Shown here one piece after another: positions 54,106 to 64,000 of a stretch of DNA of 64,000 bases. Below the pieces are notes generated by a model that was given only the letters and a program-made list of their open reading frames with translations, ran no database searches and had not been told where the DNA came from. The position numbers and the translations under genes were made by a program. The DNA lies in assembly GCF_000471905.2 (NCBI RefSeq), contig NW_006499883.1, positions 1,398,499-1,462,498 on the forward strand. The letters are read 5' to 3'. The first letter of the stretch is position 1; every line of letters begins with the position of its first letter. The DNA is from Amborella trichopoda. Taxonomy: Eukaryota; Streptophyta; Magnoliopsida; Amborellales; Amborellaceae.

Positions 54106-54379
54106 ATTTCAAATCATAACCATGCACATGTATAACTCAAGCATTAATTCATTCATGCCCAAGCATGTCAAATCACAATTTTTCAAGAGTTCATAAGCAT
54201 TCACTATATCATAAGCATGCATATTCAATACTTCATAACATAACATAATTTTCATCATGACAGCCTCTTAAAATACGACCTAACTTCCCTTCCATGGGGA
54301 TCTTAGTCACAGTCCCAAAAGTAACTTGAACAAAAACTCATCCACCTTTCATTTAGAAGGGTTTTGCCCTTAATCAGAG

Positions 54380-55330
54380 ATATATTGGTCATATACCAGT
54401 CTTTCATAAAACAAGCAATATTTCTGAAATTTTTGCAACTGATAACAGTGATATACCCACACAAATAGAGGCATAAGTCTCAATTTATGAGGAATTCATA
54501 GATAGTTTCCAAACTATATTTGAAGTAGACATACATATATTTCATTTAAAATGGTTTGAAGTAATTTGGATACCGTTTAGTCAGTCAAAGGTTTAGTGCA
54601 AAATGAGTAACTGTTCTGCAATTTCGGCAACTTATGATAGTGATATGTCCACACATTTTGGAACATAGTTCCTAATCCAAGAGGAATTTAAAGATAGTTT
54701 CAAAACCAAATTTGAATTAGACACACATATATTTAATTTAAAAGAATTTTGAAGTTATTTAGATACTGTTTGATTAGTCAAAAGTTCAGTACAAAATAAG
54801 TGACAGTTCTGCAATTTCAGTAAGATAGTGACATGTTCACACATTCTGAGGCATAATTCCTAATCCATTAGGAATTGAAAGATAGTTTCAAAGAAAAATT
54901 GACATAGACGCACATATATTTAATTTAAAATTAGTTTAAAGTCATTTGGATACCGTTTGATCAGGCAAACGTTCAGTACAAAATGAGTGACAGTTCTGTA
55001 ATTTCTGCAACTTATGACAGTGACATGTCCACACAATCTGGGGCATAATTCCTAATCCATGAGGAATTTAAAGATAGTTTCAGGCCAAATTTGAATTAGA
55101 CACATATAAATTTCATTTAAAAGTAGTTTAAAGTCATTTGGACACCGTTTGGTCAGCAAAAGCTTAGTACAAAATGAGTTTTAATTTCTGCAACTTATGA
55201 TAGTGACATGTCCACACATTCTGGGGCATAATTCCTAATTCATGAAGAATTTCAAGATAGTTTCAAAACCAAAGTTGAAGTATACACATTCATATTTCAA
55301 ATAAAGGCAGTTTGAAGTTATTTGGATACC
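54380..55330 (-). repeat. ~188-bp tandem repeat array, 5' LTR
   Basis: Five units marked by CCACAC at ~54457, 54648, 54837, 55027 and 55211 (spacing 184-191). Each holds a TTTGGATACCGTTTGATCAG-like block, TCTGTAATTTCTGCAACTTA and a TAGTTTCAAAACCAAATTTG-like block. Confidence 0.85.
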
Positions 55331-55974
55331 TTTTGATCGATAAATAGTTCATTTCAAAAACGTGTAAAGTTCCTAGAATTTCACAATAAAGCCGTGGCAT
55401 ACATTATAGAATGATAAAAAACTCCCAAATGAGAATGGGTATTAACTTAAGACCTTTTTCATCTTAAATTAGATGCACCTGAGTGCTATTCCCCTCTTTT
55501 CATAACCAACAAAAGTATTTTCAGTGCTCAACTTATCATGCAAATGAGAGCCTTAAACCTGGAAAAACAGCCCAAACACGTACAAGTTTACTAATTTGCA
55601 GCCACATCCCCATGCTCGTACTGTTCTTAAATCAAAACTAAGGAGACATGAGTGTAAGATCCATTTACCTGTGATCAAATGTGTCCCCAAAATTCCCTAC
55701 GCAGTTCAAGCCCCAAGCTTTCTATTAAAGGCTTTTCAAAGGGTGGAAGCTCTAAGTGTTGAGAGTGGGTTTCCAAGAGTGGGTGAGAAAAACAAAATCT
55801 TGGGAGAGGAGAGGCAGGGCTTAAGTAGCTCAAGAGAAGGAGGTGGCAGCCTGAAATTGCCAGGTGTCACTCCCATCCTCATGCAAATGGACAATTGGCG
55901 TGTGTGATGGCATGCATAGGACAAATGGCTCCTATGGGGCATGCATGGGCTTAACATTACACACACAATGGCTA

Positions 55975-56235
55975 GCCAAAATACTCATTGCGGCTACTCC
56001 TCTTCACACAACAGTTGATGCTCGATGCTGACACTCACAGCAGCTGACACTCATGGTGGCTGCTCCTCTTCACACACGGCAATTGATGCTTGATGCTGAC
56101 ACTCACAGCGACTGCAATCACGACAGTCGCTCTTCTTCACACACAGCGGTTGATGCTCAATGCTAACACTCACGGCAGCTAACACTCAAGACGGTTGACA
56201 CTCAAGGCAGCTGAAACGCACGACGGTTGCTCTTC
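55975..56235 (-). repeat. GCTGACACTCA minisatellite, 5' LTR
   Basis: Counterpart of 47880-48135 with the same unit types (GATGCTCGATGCTGACACTC, GGCGGCTG-like), in slightly different order and number. Confidence 0.8.
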
Positions 56236-56315
56236 TCTCTTCTCCCTCTTACTATCGTGTGCATTCTCGTCACTGCCACGTGTGTCTCCAAGCTCAAAAA
56301 ATCTGGGTCGTTACA

Positions 56316-56417
56316 CCTAACCTTATATATAGGGGATGAAAGAGCGGAGAATTTGTGTGCCCTATTTGGATCAACATATGGGAAAGGTGGCTTCCTCTTG
56401 GGAGAGAAGGGAAAAGG
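56316..56417 (+). mobile_element. Small LTR piece between two insertions
   Basis: CCTTATATATAGGGGATGAAAGAG, then GTGTGCCCTATTTGG and ATATGGGAAAGG. It resembles the minus strand of the LTR at ~40684-40620 (TATATATGAGATGAAAGAG, GTGTGCCCTATTTGG, ATATGGGAAA). It is probably the TATA/leader part of a related LTR, cut on the left by the gypsy element and on the right by the next LTR element. Confidence 0.6.
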
Positions 56418-57735
56418 TGTTTGTAGTCATTTTCCATCACTTGTATACTTGGTATGAATAAAGAGAGAGCAGTTCGTGGCTTAGGTCCGCAGGTACCAAA
56501 GTGCCTGTAGACTACGAAAGCCGTAGGACAATAAGCCTTGATCTGGAAGTGGAATTTTTATCAGTCTCAAAATGGATTGAGAACATGTAAGAACGTGGCT
56601 AAGGGTCTTTGAAGAACACCTACCAAGTTTTGTTGCAATCCGACAATATTAAGGCAGTGCAGACAACAAAACAGTTTCAGGAAATCTTGCTTCTTTCATG
56701 CTGAAAATGGGCTTTGAAGTACAAAACTATTATTGGAGCGTTAAATGGTCTCCAGACCATCGCCATTGGATCCACAATAGTCGAAAACCTTTAGGTATCA
56801 ATATTCAGCCCTTTTGGACTTCTGAAGCAAGTTACGGCCAAATTACCCAAAATGGGTAGGCCGTACACTATTACAGTGCACCCTCAGTCAACCAGTTTCC
56901 ATTAATGGAAACTGTGCATCACCCTTTTCAGAGAAACCGTCACAAGGTCATATATTCTTCATCCCGAGACAGATCGAGCCAAAATTTTGGGAGAACGTTC
57001 GTCTCGTAGACCCGGTCGATTTGATATATGGCACCCACGGTGACATGACCCTAGCCGGGAGAAATCAAAGAGAGAAGGTCGCCAGAAAAACCCAAAAGTT
57101 GTAGGAAAATTCCAGCCACACGTCCCTCCGATCATTCTCCTACATCACAGTGCTCGCCCATCGAATCGACCCCAAACCAGACCCATTACTAGCACGAGGT
57201 AAGAGGCTTCATCTGAGCTGAACTTTGCATGTGATGGACGGTCAGATTCACACACGATGAATCCGAAGTTGCTGCAATTCCGGCCACCGGAATCCAAATT
57301 CCGGCCAAAGTTTTCCAATTTGGAAAATAATAATCCGAGCATCAAATCGAATCGTTCTTTTGCAGAACGATCATGGCGACTTGCTCGTTACACTACAGTG
57401 AAGAAATCAACAGAAAACACTAAGAAACAGGCTGAACCTTAAAATTAAGATTTCACTTTTTTTCATGTTTTTGCCACATCATGATCATGGTTCACAACTC
57501 AGATCCATGGCCCAAAATTGGTACCAAAATGATCGTCTTCTCGAGCTCATCAAGAAAACAGTAATCTTCAGCCGGATGGTGACTGGAAAAGCCCTGAATC
57601 AGCCATAGAAAGTTCGCACGATTGAACGACCATTACAGAGATTGATTTGGAATTAATCAGATTGTTCGTGAGGGGGAAAAATTGTCATTTTACCCATTTT
57701 CTTAGATTTTCTTTAATTCTTTTAATGCCTAATTA
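56418..57735 (+). repeat. LARD-like 5' LTR (truncated end)
   Basis: Shares CTGTAGGACAATAAGCC-like, GTCAACCAGTTTCCATTAAT and CCGAAGTTGCTGCAATTCC with the 3' LTR. It ends TTTTAATGCCTAATTATTGC, where the 3' LTR continues ~130 bp more. Confidence 0.78.
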
Positions 57736-57954
57736 TTGCTTGAGGCCACCCGAAAGCCGCCCCTTCTTCTCCTGCGACTGGCCGGTCATCTGCCATTGCT
57801 CCAACGGGTCACCGCGAGGTTACCCCCCATCCTCTATCACCTTGGGACCCTATAACAAGAGGCTCGACACCAGGAGGTGGCGGCTCTAAAGCCACCACCT
57901 CACACACACCCACTAAATCTAGTGGAACATCCATACTAGCTACACCTCGGGGAA

Positions 57955-58230
57955 ACCCTCAGGTTACCTTAGGACATAGTCAGGGTTCGGATCTTCTTGA
58001 ACCTAGCCCTGCACATATTTTGCATGCACACCGCACCACACAGGGCAACCTTCAGGTTACCTTGGGATACTGTCAGGGTTCGAGTCTTCTTGAACTTGGC
58101 CCTATACATCCTATGCATTGCAACACTCGGTGCAACTCTAAGGTTACCTTTGGGTATGGTCAGGGTTCGGCTCTTCTTGGATCTGGCCTTGCGCACTCCT
58201 TGCGTATGCACTACATAGCTCGGGGCAGCC
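57955..58230 (+). repeat. ~90-bp tandem repeat, three units
   Basis: Landmark AGGTTACCTT at 57961, 58054 and 58141. Units also share GTCAGGGTTCG and TCTTCTTG. Unit length is 93 and 87 bp, multiples of three, so the repeat stays open in frame. Confidence 0.82.
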
Positions 58231-58580
58231 TTGCTGCTGCGTCGTCTCGAGCACACGAGGAGGAACCTCCTAGTCCCCTCTCCCAGCACATGCCTGCTCA
58301 CTCTGTGAGGGATGGTCATACGGCCATTCCATCGCACACACATGCTCACGACAGTAAGGCTCTTACGGCCGGACATGCTACTCGAGCTAGGGTTGACCCC
58401 AAAGTCACCCGTAGTCCTTCTTCAAGGGGCGCACACATGCCAATCCCTCCACCCTCCCTTAGCACACCTTTGCACTGTGCACACATGCACAGATCCAAAA
58501 CTTCCTTTACTCTGAGGGCAAAGAAAAGAACATCATTGAAGACTTTTCTTTCGGAGATGAGAGCCTCTTCTCCCCCCTAA
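58020..58580 (+). CDS. Hypothetical ORF in LARD-like element
   Basis: 186 codons. The N-terminal third reads two of the ~90-bp repeat units (GNLQVTLGYCQGSSLLE, SKVTFGYGQGSALLG). The rest is rich in His, Ser, Pro and Ala (PSPLSQHMPAH, PIPPPSLSTPLH) and ends with a basic stretch (RAKKRTSLKTFLSEM). No known domain is recognised. Its compositional bias and the fact that antisense frames (57969-58376) are equally open mean that it may be a by-product of GC-rich repeats. If it is genuine, it would be an element-encoded protein of unknown role. Confidence 0.25.
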   Translation: MHAHRTTQGNLQVTLGYCQGSSLLELGPIHPMHCNTRCNSKVTFGYGQGSALLGSGLAHSLRMHYIARGSLAAASSRAHEEEPPSPLSQHMPAHSVRDGHTAIPSHTHAHDSKALTAGHATRARVDPKVTRSPSSRGAHMPIPPPSLSTPLHCAHMHRSKTSFTLRAKKRTSLKTFLSEMRASSPP

Positions 58581-59342
58581 CTCCCCTTGATGCGGATGAT
58601 GCTGGAAAGGCATGGCATGAGGTGAACACTAAAAAGGCTACTCGGGGTAGGATGAAGCTAGTTATCTATGGAGATCCAAGTCCCACCCGGGGCAAAGACC
58701 AGCCTACGAACAGGGCAAAGAGCTAGTTTGACCCCAGTGACCCCATCAATCTTGAGTCAATTGCGCCATCACCCGATCAAACACCAAAACCCATTTCACG
58801 TCAGGACATTAAGAGCAATGGTTTCTTTGAGTAGACTGAGCTCGGGGCAGCTCGTGGGCCTGAATCACATTCCCCTAGACTCCTGTTGAGCTGGAAGGCA
58901 CCACTACGGGGCAGTCCCGGTGCCTCAAGTACGATGGAAGCCAAACCCACCGACTGCACTGTCCATGACCCCTTTATCGTGGAGAGTTTGATCTGTGGAG
59001 AGAAAGGTCCCCTTCCCATAATGCAAAAGAATGATCTACTATGTCCCCCCAAAGTCTGCCTCGACATCTCGGCTCCCAAGGATGTAGCTGAAAATTGAGC
59101 CGCTTCAAGGGTTTGAGAAATTCATTGACGACGTTGACCTTTTGAACAAGAAGGGGACTTTGCCACTATCCACTTTCCTTCTGTCTTTGCATAGATTCAT
59201 CATATAATCTTGGAGACGTGATGGACAATCATCTGCTCTCGTTGGTTCAAATGATGCGGCCTTCCTCGCTTGCTCTTACCTAGACATTTTTACCTCTGAT
59301 GAGAACTCGTCACTCTCATTCGAGGAAAGCTGCTCCCTAGTA

Positions 59343-59990
59343 TTGAATGAGATGAGTTGTGCCCCTGTTGACAGCCCTGCTCAAGCAGACCCTCCATGCC
59401 CTGAGAACACCATGACTCCCTACAAAGTCAACTGCCGGCTCTCTCTATACCGTGAATGCCTCATATGCGTTTTTAAGGATGATAATAAATGCTTGTTGTC
59501 CTATGAGAGGTTCAGGTTCTCTCTTGATGGTAAAGAGCCCTCAAGTATAGTTGGTGACGAAACTATGATGATCACTGAAGTACCAGAATCCTATGAAGAC
59601 GAGATCGCACGGCTTAAGGCCACATTAAGGCAAATATAAGCTGAGATGAGATCAAGGGATGAAATCATAAAAATCTTGCGTCAAGAGCTATCGACATCAC
59701 GTAGACTTGAGCGTATCCCCTCTGAGCACCAATCCCTCTTTACTATCCCTCAAGCACCGCGTCTGGTCATTGAAATAAGGTCATCGAGAGAAGAGATAGT
59801 CCAGCCCTCGCCTCCCTCATTGACAAAGCCTGGTAGCCAAAGCATAAAAATATGCGATCTCTCAGTGACAGAGAAGGTGAATCATTACCAGAAGCCTCAC
59901 CCAGCTTATGATCAAACTTTATTGCCACAAGGAGGCCAAAGACTCGACTTCCCCAAGTACAATGCCATGCACTCCGCAAGACAAAGCTGA
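59343..59990 (+). pseudogene. Possible gag-like remnant in LARD-like element
   Basis: Two frames in the same register (59343-59639 and 59646-59990) are separated by a single TAA at 59637. Joined by eye in DNA they cover a predicted coiled-coil-like charged stretch (EDEIARLKATLRQI before the stop, DEIIKILRQELSTSRRLERI after). The next segment, in a shifted frame, reads DICIIPKILETLSSKGMINL near 60000-60060. That resembles the C-terminal Gag pattern of some plant gypsy elements (C..L...I..LI..G.I.LP). This is a weak pattern-memory call. No zinc knuckle or protease follows. Confidence 0.35.
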
Positions 59991-60079
59991 CACAAGGGAC
60001 ATATGCATAATCCCCAAGATTCTTGAAACTCTCTCATCTAAGGGGATGATCAATCTACCTAAGGTAAACAGACGAATAT

Positions 60080-61110
60080 GGTGAAACCAGAAAGGGCACC
60101 ATGGGTAAAAGTGTCAAAGAAAAGAAGAAAAAGAAACAAAAGAAAAATGACGGGGCATGGTAGCATCACCAACTATCGTGGGAAAAATTCGTCAAATAAA
60201 AATCCGAAAGGGACTCACGTGCCACAAAACGTTTTTAGGGTCCTGTGAAACCTAAAAATGGCACATGTCCGAAGGGCTTAAACGAAAATCCAACAGGGCA
60301 TTTGAGTAAAAACGATACGTGTGGGAACACACGTAGCACTTAATGGTTCGCAACTACTGAAGGGTAATGCTACCTCACTGCCGTGTGCACATTCTTACCA
60401 GCACGATTGTCCATACTGCCATGCGTGTCTCTTAAGATAACGCCACTGTGTACGTTGTGTTGAAGGCCCACCGCGTGCTTCTTTCTGTCCAGATCGTCGA
60501 GCGCATGCCACCGAGCCGGTCTCCCCTCGCTTACTGCTGAGCGTGCCACTCACCCATGCTGCCAAGCGTGTTCCCTCTACAAAGTGTTGTCCTACGCATT
60601 CTGCCGTCACGTGCGTTTCGACCCCCAGTCTGTTGTGCAAAAATACTATCATTGAGCTCGCTTTTGCCGCATGACTGTTGTCGTGAGCCTTGCGTTTTGC
60701 CACCTTATGCGCACCTCAAAGTCCACTATTGTGCATAAGTCCCTAAGATGATGGCCATGCATGCCTTGTTGCATGCGCTTCCATGCATGCCTTCCCTAGC
60801 CGGCCTATTCGTTTGCGCATCGGTAAGGTCCGACCCTCACCACCTCTCCATCCCCATGGAAGTCACATTCATGCCCTAATCTCTTATCCCCAGGGAATCA
60901 CACCCACTTCCTAATCCTCAGTAAGTCCGCTTCCGCCTACCATCCCTAACTAAGCCACCATCACCATCTGAAGCCACTGCCCATAAATCGTCTCGGCCAT
61001 TTCATCACCAGTGAGTCAGACTACCATCCACAAGCCCATTCCCCATGGAACCTCATCCACTTCACATATCTTAGTGAGTCCACCCCTTATTGGCAACCCA
61101 CATACATGGT
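60080..61110 (+). other. Non-coding internal region of LARD-like element
   Basis: Starts with GGTGAAACCAGAAAGGGCAC, then GGGTAAAAGTGTC, which is echoed at ~62115-62165 (GGTGTAAACCCGAAAGGGGA, GAGTAAAAATGACG), so an internal repeat flanks the tandem array. 60370-60740 contains irregular TGCCATGCGTGT / CTGCCGTGTGC repeats. No credible gene. Confidence 0.5.
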
Positions 61111-61117
61111 GACTCAT

Positions 61118-61710
61118 CACGGTCCAGCTGTATGATCATAAACTATAGCGCACATCCTGACCGCGTGACGTTTAACTACTTCACATAACAATCCAGCTGT
61201 GTGACCCTAAACTATAATGCTCGTCTTGATAGCATGACATTAAACTATTTCGCACAACGGTCTAGCTGTATGACCATAAACTATAGTGCACGTTCTGGCC
61301 GCATGACATTAAACTGCTTCGCATAATGATCCAGTTACATGACCCTAAACTGTAGCGCTCTTCCTAGCTGCATGATGTTAAACTACTTCGTACAATGGTC
61401 TAGCTGTATGATCCTAAATTATAGTGCACGTCCTGGCCACATGACGTTAAACTGCTTCGTATAACGGTCCAATTGTATGACCCTCAACGGTCTAGCTGTA
61501 TAACAGTAAATTATAGTGCACGTCCTGACCTCATGACGTTAAACTTCTTTGTACAACGGTCCAGCTGTATGACCCTAAACTATATTGCACATCCTGACCG
61601 CATGACATTAAACTGTTTTTCACAATGGTCCAACTGTATGACCATAAACTATAGTGCACATCCTGGCCACATGAAGTTTAACTACTTTGCTCAGGTCCTG
61701 GAGGCATGAC
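61118..61710 (+). repeat. ~69-bp tandem repeat, about nine units
   Basis: Units share CAGCTGTATGACCNTAAACT, then ATAGTGCACGTCCTGGCCG and CATGACGTTAAACTGCTTCG. Landmark positions ~61126, 61195, 61266, 61335, 61405, 61472, 61497 (shortened unit), 61566 and 61636. A stray unit is found at 62008-62075. The period of 67-70 bp, near 69, opens a 23-residue repeat frame (61473-61709), which I do not count as a gene. Confidence 0.88.
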
Positions 61711-62548
61711 CTTAAACACACCTCCATGCATATTTTTACGACATTCATTTCCTTCTCAGTGAGTCCATTTCCATTACCCTTTATGAACTCGTCATATTCC
61801 CCAGTGGGTCGAACCCACTCTCACAAAACCACGATGAGCCATTCCATCATCCATACTCACCGACAGCTATTGGGTTACCCCTTGTCCACCTTCCATAAAA
61901 ACACAATGCATCATTCACAGATAGTCTCGTGCCATCTCCCCCAAGTGAGTCAAACCTCCACCATACTCACCCTATGGCCTCCACAGACTGTCATCCATCG
62001 CCATCATGGTCTAGTTGTATGACCTTAAACTATAGTGCATGTCCTGGCCGCATGACTTTAAACTGCTTTGCCCAAGTCCCAGAGTCAGGACCTTAAACAC
62101 GCCTCACAAAAAAAAGAAAAAATGGGCATGGTGTAAACCCGAAAGGGGAACGTCATGAGTAAAAATGACGAATCGGCATAGTCACGAAACCATGAGTGAG
62201 AGATTTTCGTAAATAAAAACCTGGCACAGTGAAACCTGGTGTAGACTGGTGTAACAGCAAACAATGTCACAAAACGTTCGACGAGGGTGAAGAGTCTAAA
62301 AGCATCTTGTACGTCCAATGGGGTGTAGACTCTAAAATCATCCCTAAAGTCTCCACGACTAGGTCTACAACAAGGTCCCCAGCCATCTGAGCGGCTTGGT
62401 CACCCCTCCGGGAAGTAACTGCACAAGTATCCCTTTTACGTTCGTGTGATCCAGTGTCCAAGAAGAAAACTAAAGTCGAAGGAACAATTTTGTTTCCGAA
62501 TGTTATACTTCTCGCTTCTCTTAAAGCACAACATTTGGAGGGGCAATC

Positions 62549-64000
62549 TGTTTGAGGTCATTTTCCATCACTTATATCCCCGGTGCGAATAAGGAGAGAG
62601 CAGTTTGCGACCTAGGTTCGCAGTTACCAAAATGCCTGTGGACTACAGAAGCTGTAGGACAATAAGCCCTGATTCAGAAGTGGAATTTTCGTCAGTCTCA
62701 AAATGGCCCAACAACATGTAAGAATGTGGCTAAGGTTCTCCTAAGAACACCTGCCAAGTTTCGTGGCAATCCGATAATTTTAAAGAAGTGTAGACGACAA
62801 AACAGTTTCGAGAAATCTTGCCTTTATCATGCTGAAAATGGGTTTTAAACTACATCACCATTATCAGAGCATCACATGTTCTCTAGAACATTACCATTGG
62901 ATCCAGAATGGTCAAAAGCCTCCAGGCATCAATTTTCGACGCGTTTGGACGCTTCTAAAGCAAGTTACGTCTAAATTACCCAAAATAGGTAGGTTGTACA
63001 CTATTATGGTACGCCCTCCGTCAACCAGTTTCCATTAATGGAAACTGTGCATCACCAATTCGAGGGCAAACTTCACAAGGTCATATTTTCTTCATCCCTA
63101 GTCAGCTTGAGCACAAATTTTGAGAGCACGTTCGTCTCGTCCACCCGGTCGATTTGATATGTGGCACGCACAGTGACATGGCCAGATCCGGGAGAAATCG
63201 AAGAGAGATGTTCTTTGGAAAAACCCAAAATTTGCAGGGAAATTCCAGCCATGCCTCTCTTCTATCAAACTCCCACATCACAGTGCTCGAACTTCGGATC
63301 GGCCCCGATCTAGACCCATTATGAGCATGAGGACATAAGCTTCATCTGAGCCTAACCTCACGTGTGACGGATGGTCAGATTCGACGCATGATGAGTCCGA
63401 AGTTGCTGCAATTCCAGCCACCGGAATCCAAACTCCAGTCAAAGTTTCCCAATTTAGAAAATGGTCATCCGGGCATCAAATCGAGCCATTATTTTTGTAG
63501 AACAATCGTGGAAACTTGCTCGTTATGCTTTAATGAAGAAATCAGTGAAATACACTGAGAAACGGGTTGATTCTTAAAATTATGATTGCACATTTTTCTA
63601 TGTTTTTTCCATGTCATGATTATAGTTCAAAACTCAAATCCATGGCCCGAAATTAGTACCAAAATGATCGTCTTCTTGAGATCATCAAGAAAAAGTAATC
63701 TTTCAATTAGATGGTGACCAGAAAAACCCCGAATCAACCACAAAAAGTCTGCAGGATTGAACGACCATTACAAGGACTGATTTGGAATTATTTATATTGT
63801 TAGTGCAGGGGCAAAATTGCAATTTTGCCCCATTTTCTTAGATTTTCTTTAATTATTTTAATGCCTAATTTTTAACAATTAGGTCACAAATTGATTGTAC
63901 ACCCATGTTTGGGTCCCACTTCTATGTAAGCAACATACCATCTACATGTAAAGGGCCCTTCTTTTATCAATAAAAAAAATCCTTTCTTGCACGAGTGTTA
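62549..64000 (+). repeat. LARD-like 3' LTR
   Basis: Runs from TGTTTGAGGTCATTTTCC to the window edge. ATCAATAAAAAAAATCC at ~63966 may include the poly(A) signal. The end of the LTR and the flanking duplication lie at or beyond the window limit. Confidence 0.75.

Larger units (their letters stand above)
52751..56315 (-). repeat. Gypsy 5' LTR
   Basis: A 3565-bp LTR without nested insertion, so it is the reference for the family. From its right end on the minus strand: TGTAACGACCCAGATTTTTT, minisatellite, ~188-bp array, hairpin array, and the final block with GAGTGTCATTCGCTACGTCC. Point differences and indels relative to the 3' LTR show that the element is old. The frames at 53148-53777 and 55596-55966 are chance frames in the LTR. 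Confidence 0.9.
41710..56320 (-). mobile_element. Complete Ty3/gypsy element (Tekay/Del type)
   Basis: A ~14.6-kb minus-strand element with the perfect 5-bp TSD CCTAA (41710-41714 and 56316-56320). 5' LTR (right) 52751-56315; primer site just inside; gag, protease, RT, RNase H and integrase in gypsy order on the minus strand; polypurine tract at ~48206-48222; 3' LTR (left) 41715-48205, enlarged by a nested solo LTR. LTRs begin TGTAACGACCCAGATTTT and end GTTGTGACA (minus strand). The integrase tail GNLSPHYIGPFEILKKVGSV and LTRs of ~3.6 kb fit the Tekay/Del chromovirus lineage. All domains are interrupted. Confidence 0.92.
56418..64000 (+). mobile_element. Large LTR element without pol (LARD-like), right-truncated by window
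   Basis: Long direct repeats at 56418-57735 and 62549-64000 start TGTTTGTAGTCATTTTCC / TGTTTGAGGTCATTTTCC and remain collinear for ~1.3 kb. The 3' copy is preceded by GGAGGGGCAA, a polypurine-like tract. Internal sequence 57736-62548 has no recognisable protease, RT or integrase and is rich in tandem repeats. The 5' copy loses homology at ~57735, so its end and the primer site are missing or rearranged. Confidence 0.7.

Noticed and set aside
57969-58376. 135-codon minus-strand frame
   Set aside because: It reads the antisense of the ~90-bp tandem repeat and is repetitive only for that reason.

Overview
The window is a TE-dense, AT-rich stretch of nuclear DNA from a flowering plant. I find no convincing host protein-coding gene, tRNA or rRNA. 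The plant assignment rests on an endogenous pararetrovirus (Caulimoviridae type), Ty1/copia and Ty3/gypsy LTR retrotransposons with tRNA-Met-type primer sites, plant-type LINEs with an RNase H tail, and Mutator-like and hAT-like MITEs with clear target-site duplications (TSDs). Nearly every coding region is broken by stops, frameshifts or junctions, so this is nested TE sediment. Element limits below come from reading TSDs, terminal repeats and coding homology directly; no database search was run.

Region 1-10.1 kb: a rearranged block of endogenous pararetrovirus, bounded on both sides by (TA)n. It holds at least five joined segments. A plus-strand reverse transcriptase (RT) fragment comes first, then a minus-strand, internally deleted unit with its own primer-binding sites, TATA box and poly(A) signal. 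Two plus-strand polyprotein segments follow (zinc knuckle, aspartic protease, RT; then capsid, zinc knuckle, protease, RT start), and last a plus-strand C-terminal region with the viral promoter, poly(A) signal and primer site. Two zinc-knuckle segments lie head to head and form a ~390-bp inverted repeat.

Region 10.1-18.7 kb: the downstream part of an LTR whose TATA region seems to have hosted the viral insertion, minisatellites, one copy of a ~1.2-kb paralogous duplication (partner at 38.3-40.0 kb), three ~0.4-kb Mutator-like MITEs, a minus-strand LINE 3' end, a 3 x 36-bp tandem repeat, and one copy of a second MITE family.

Region 18.7-25.6 kb: a complete but decayed Ty1/copia element (TSD TGAAC) whose 3' LTR is split by a 5'-truncated LINE (TSD AATAATAAATAAAAT). 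Region 27.2-33.4 kb: a long LINE with ORF1 and ORF2 (endonuclease, RT, zinc finger, RNase H) and an almost matching TSD. Region 35-40 kb: a MITE cluster with nested hAT elements, a tandem duplication that supplies an empty site, and the second copy of the paralogous duplication.

Region 40-56.3 kb: copia-like LTRs, then a ~14.6-kb minus-strand Ty3/gypsy element of Tekay/Del type (TSD CCTAA, LTRs ~3.6 kb). Its 3' LTR contains a plus-strand solo LTR of the same broad family (TSD AATTT). These LTRs carry tandem arrays: ~62-bp hairpin units, ~188-bp units and minisatellites. A 199-N gap at 42.66-42.86 kb may be an assembly artefact. Region 56.4-64 kb: a large LTR element without recognisable pol (LARD-like), rich in tandem repeats, whose 3' LTR reaches or crosses the window edge.
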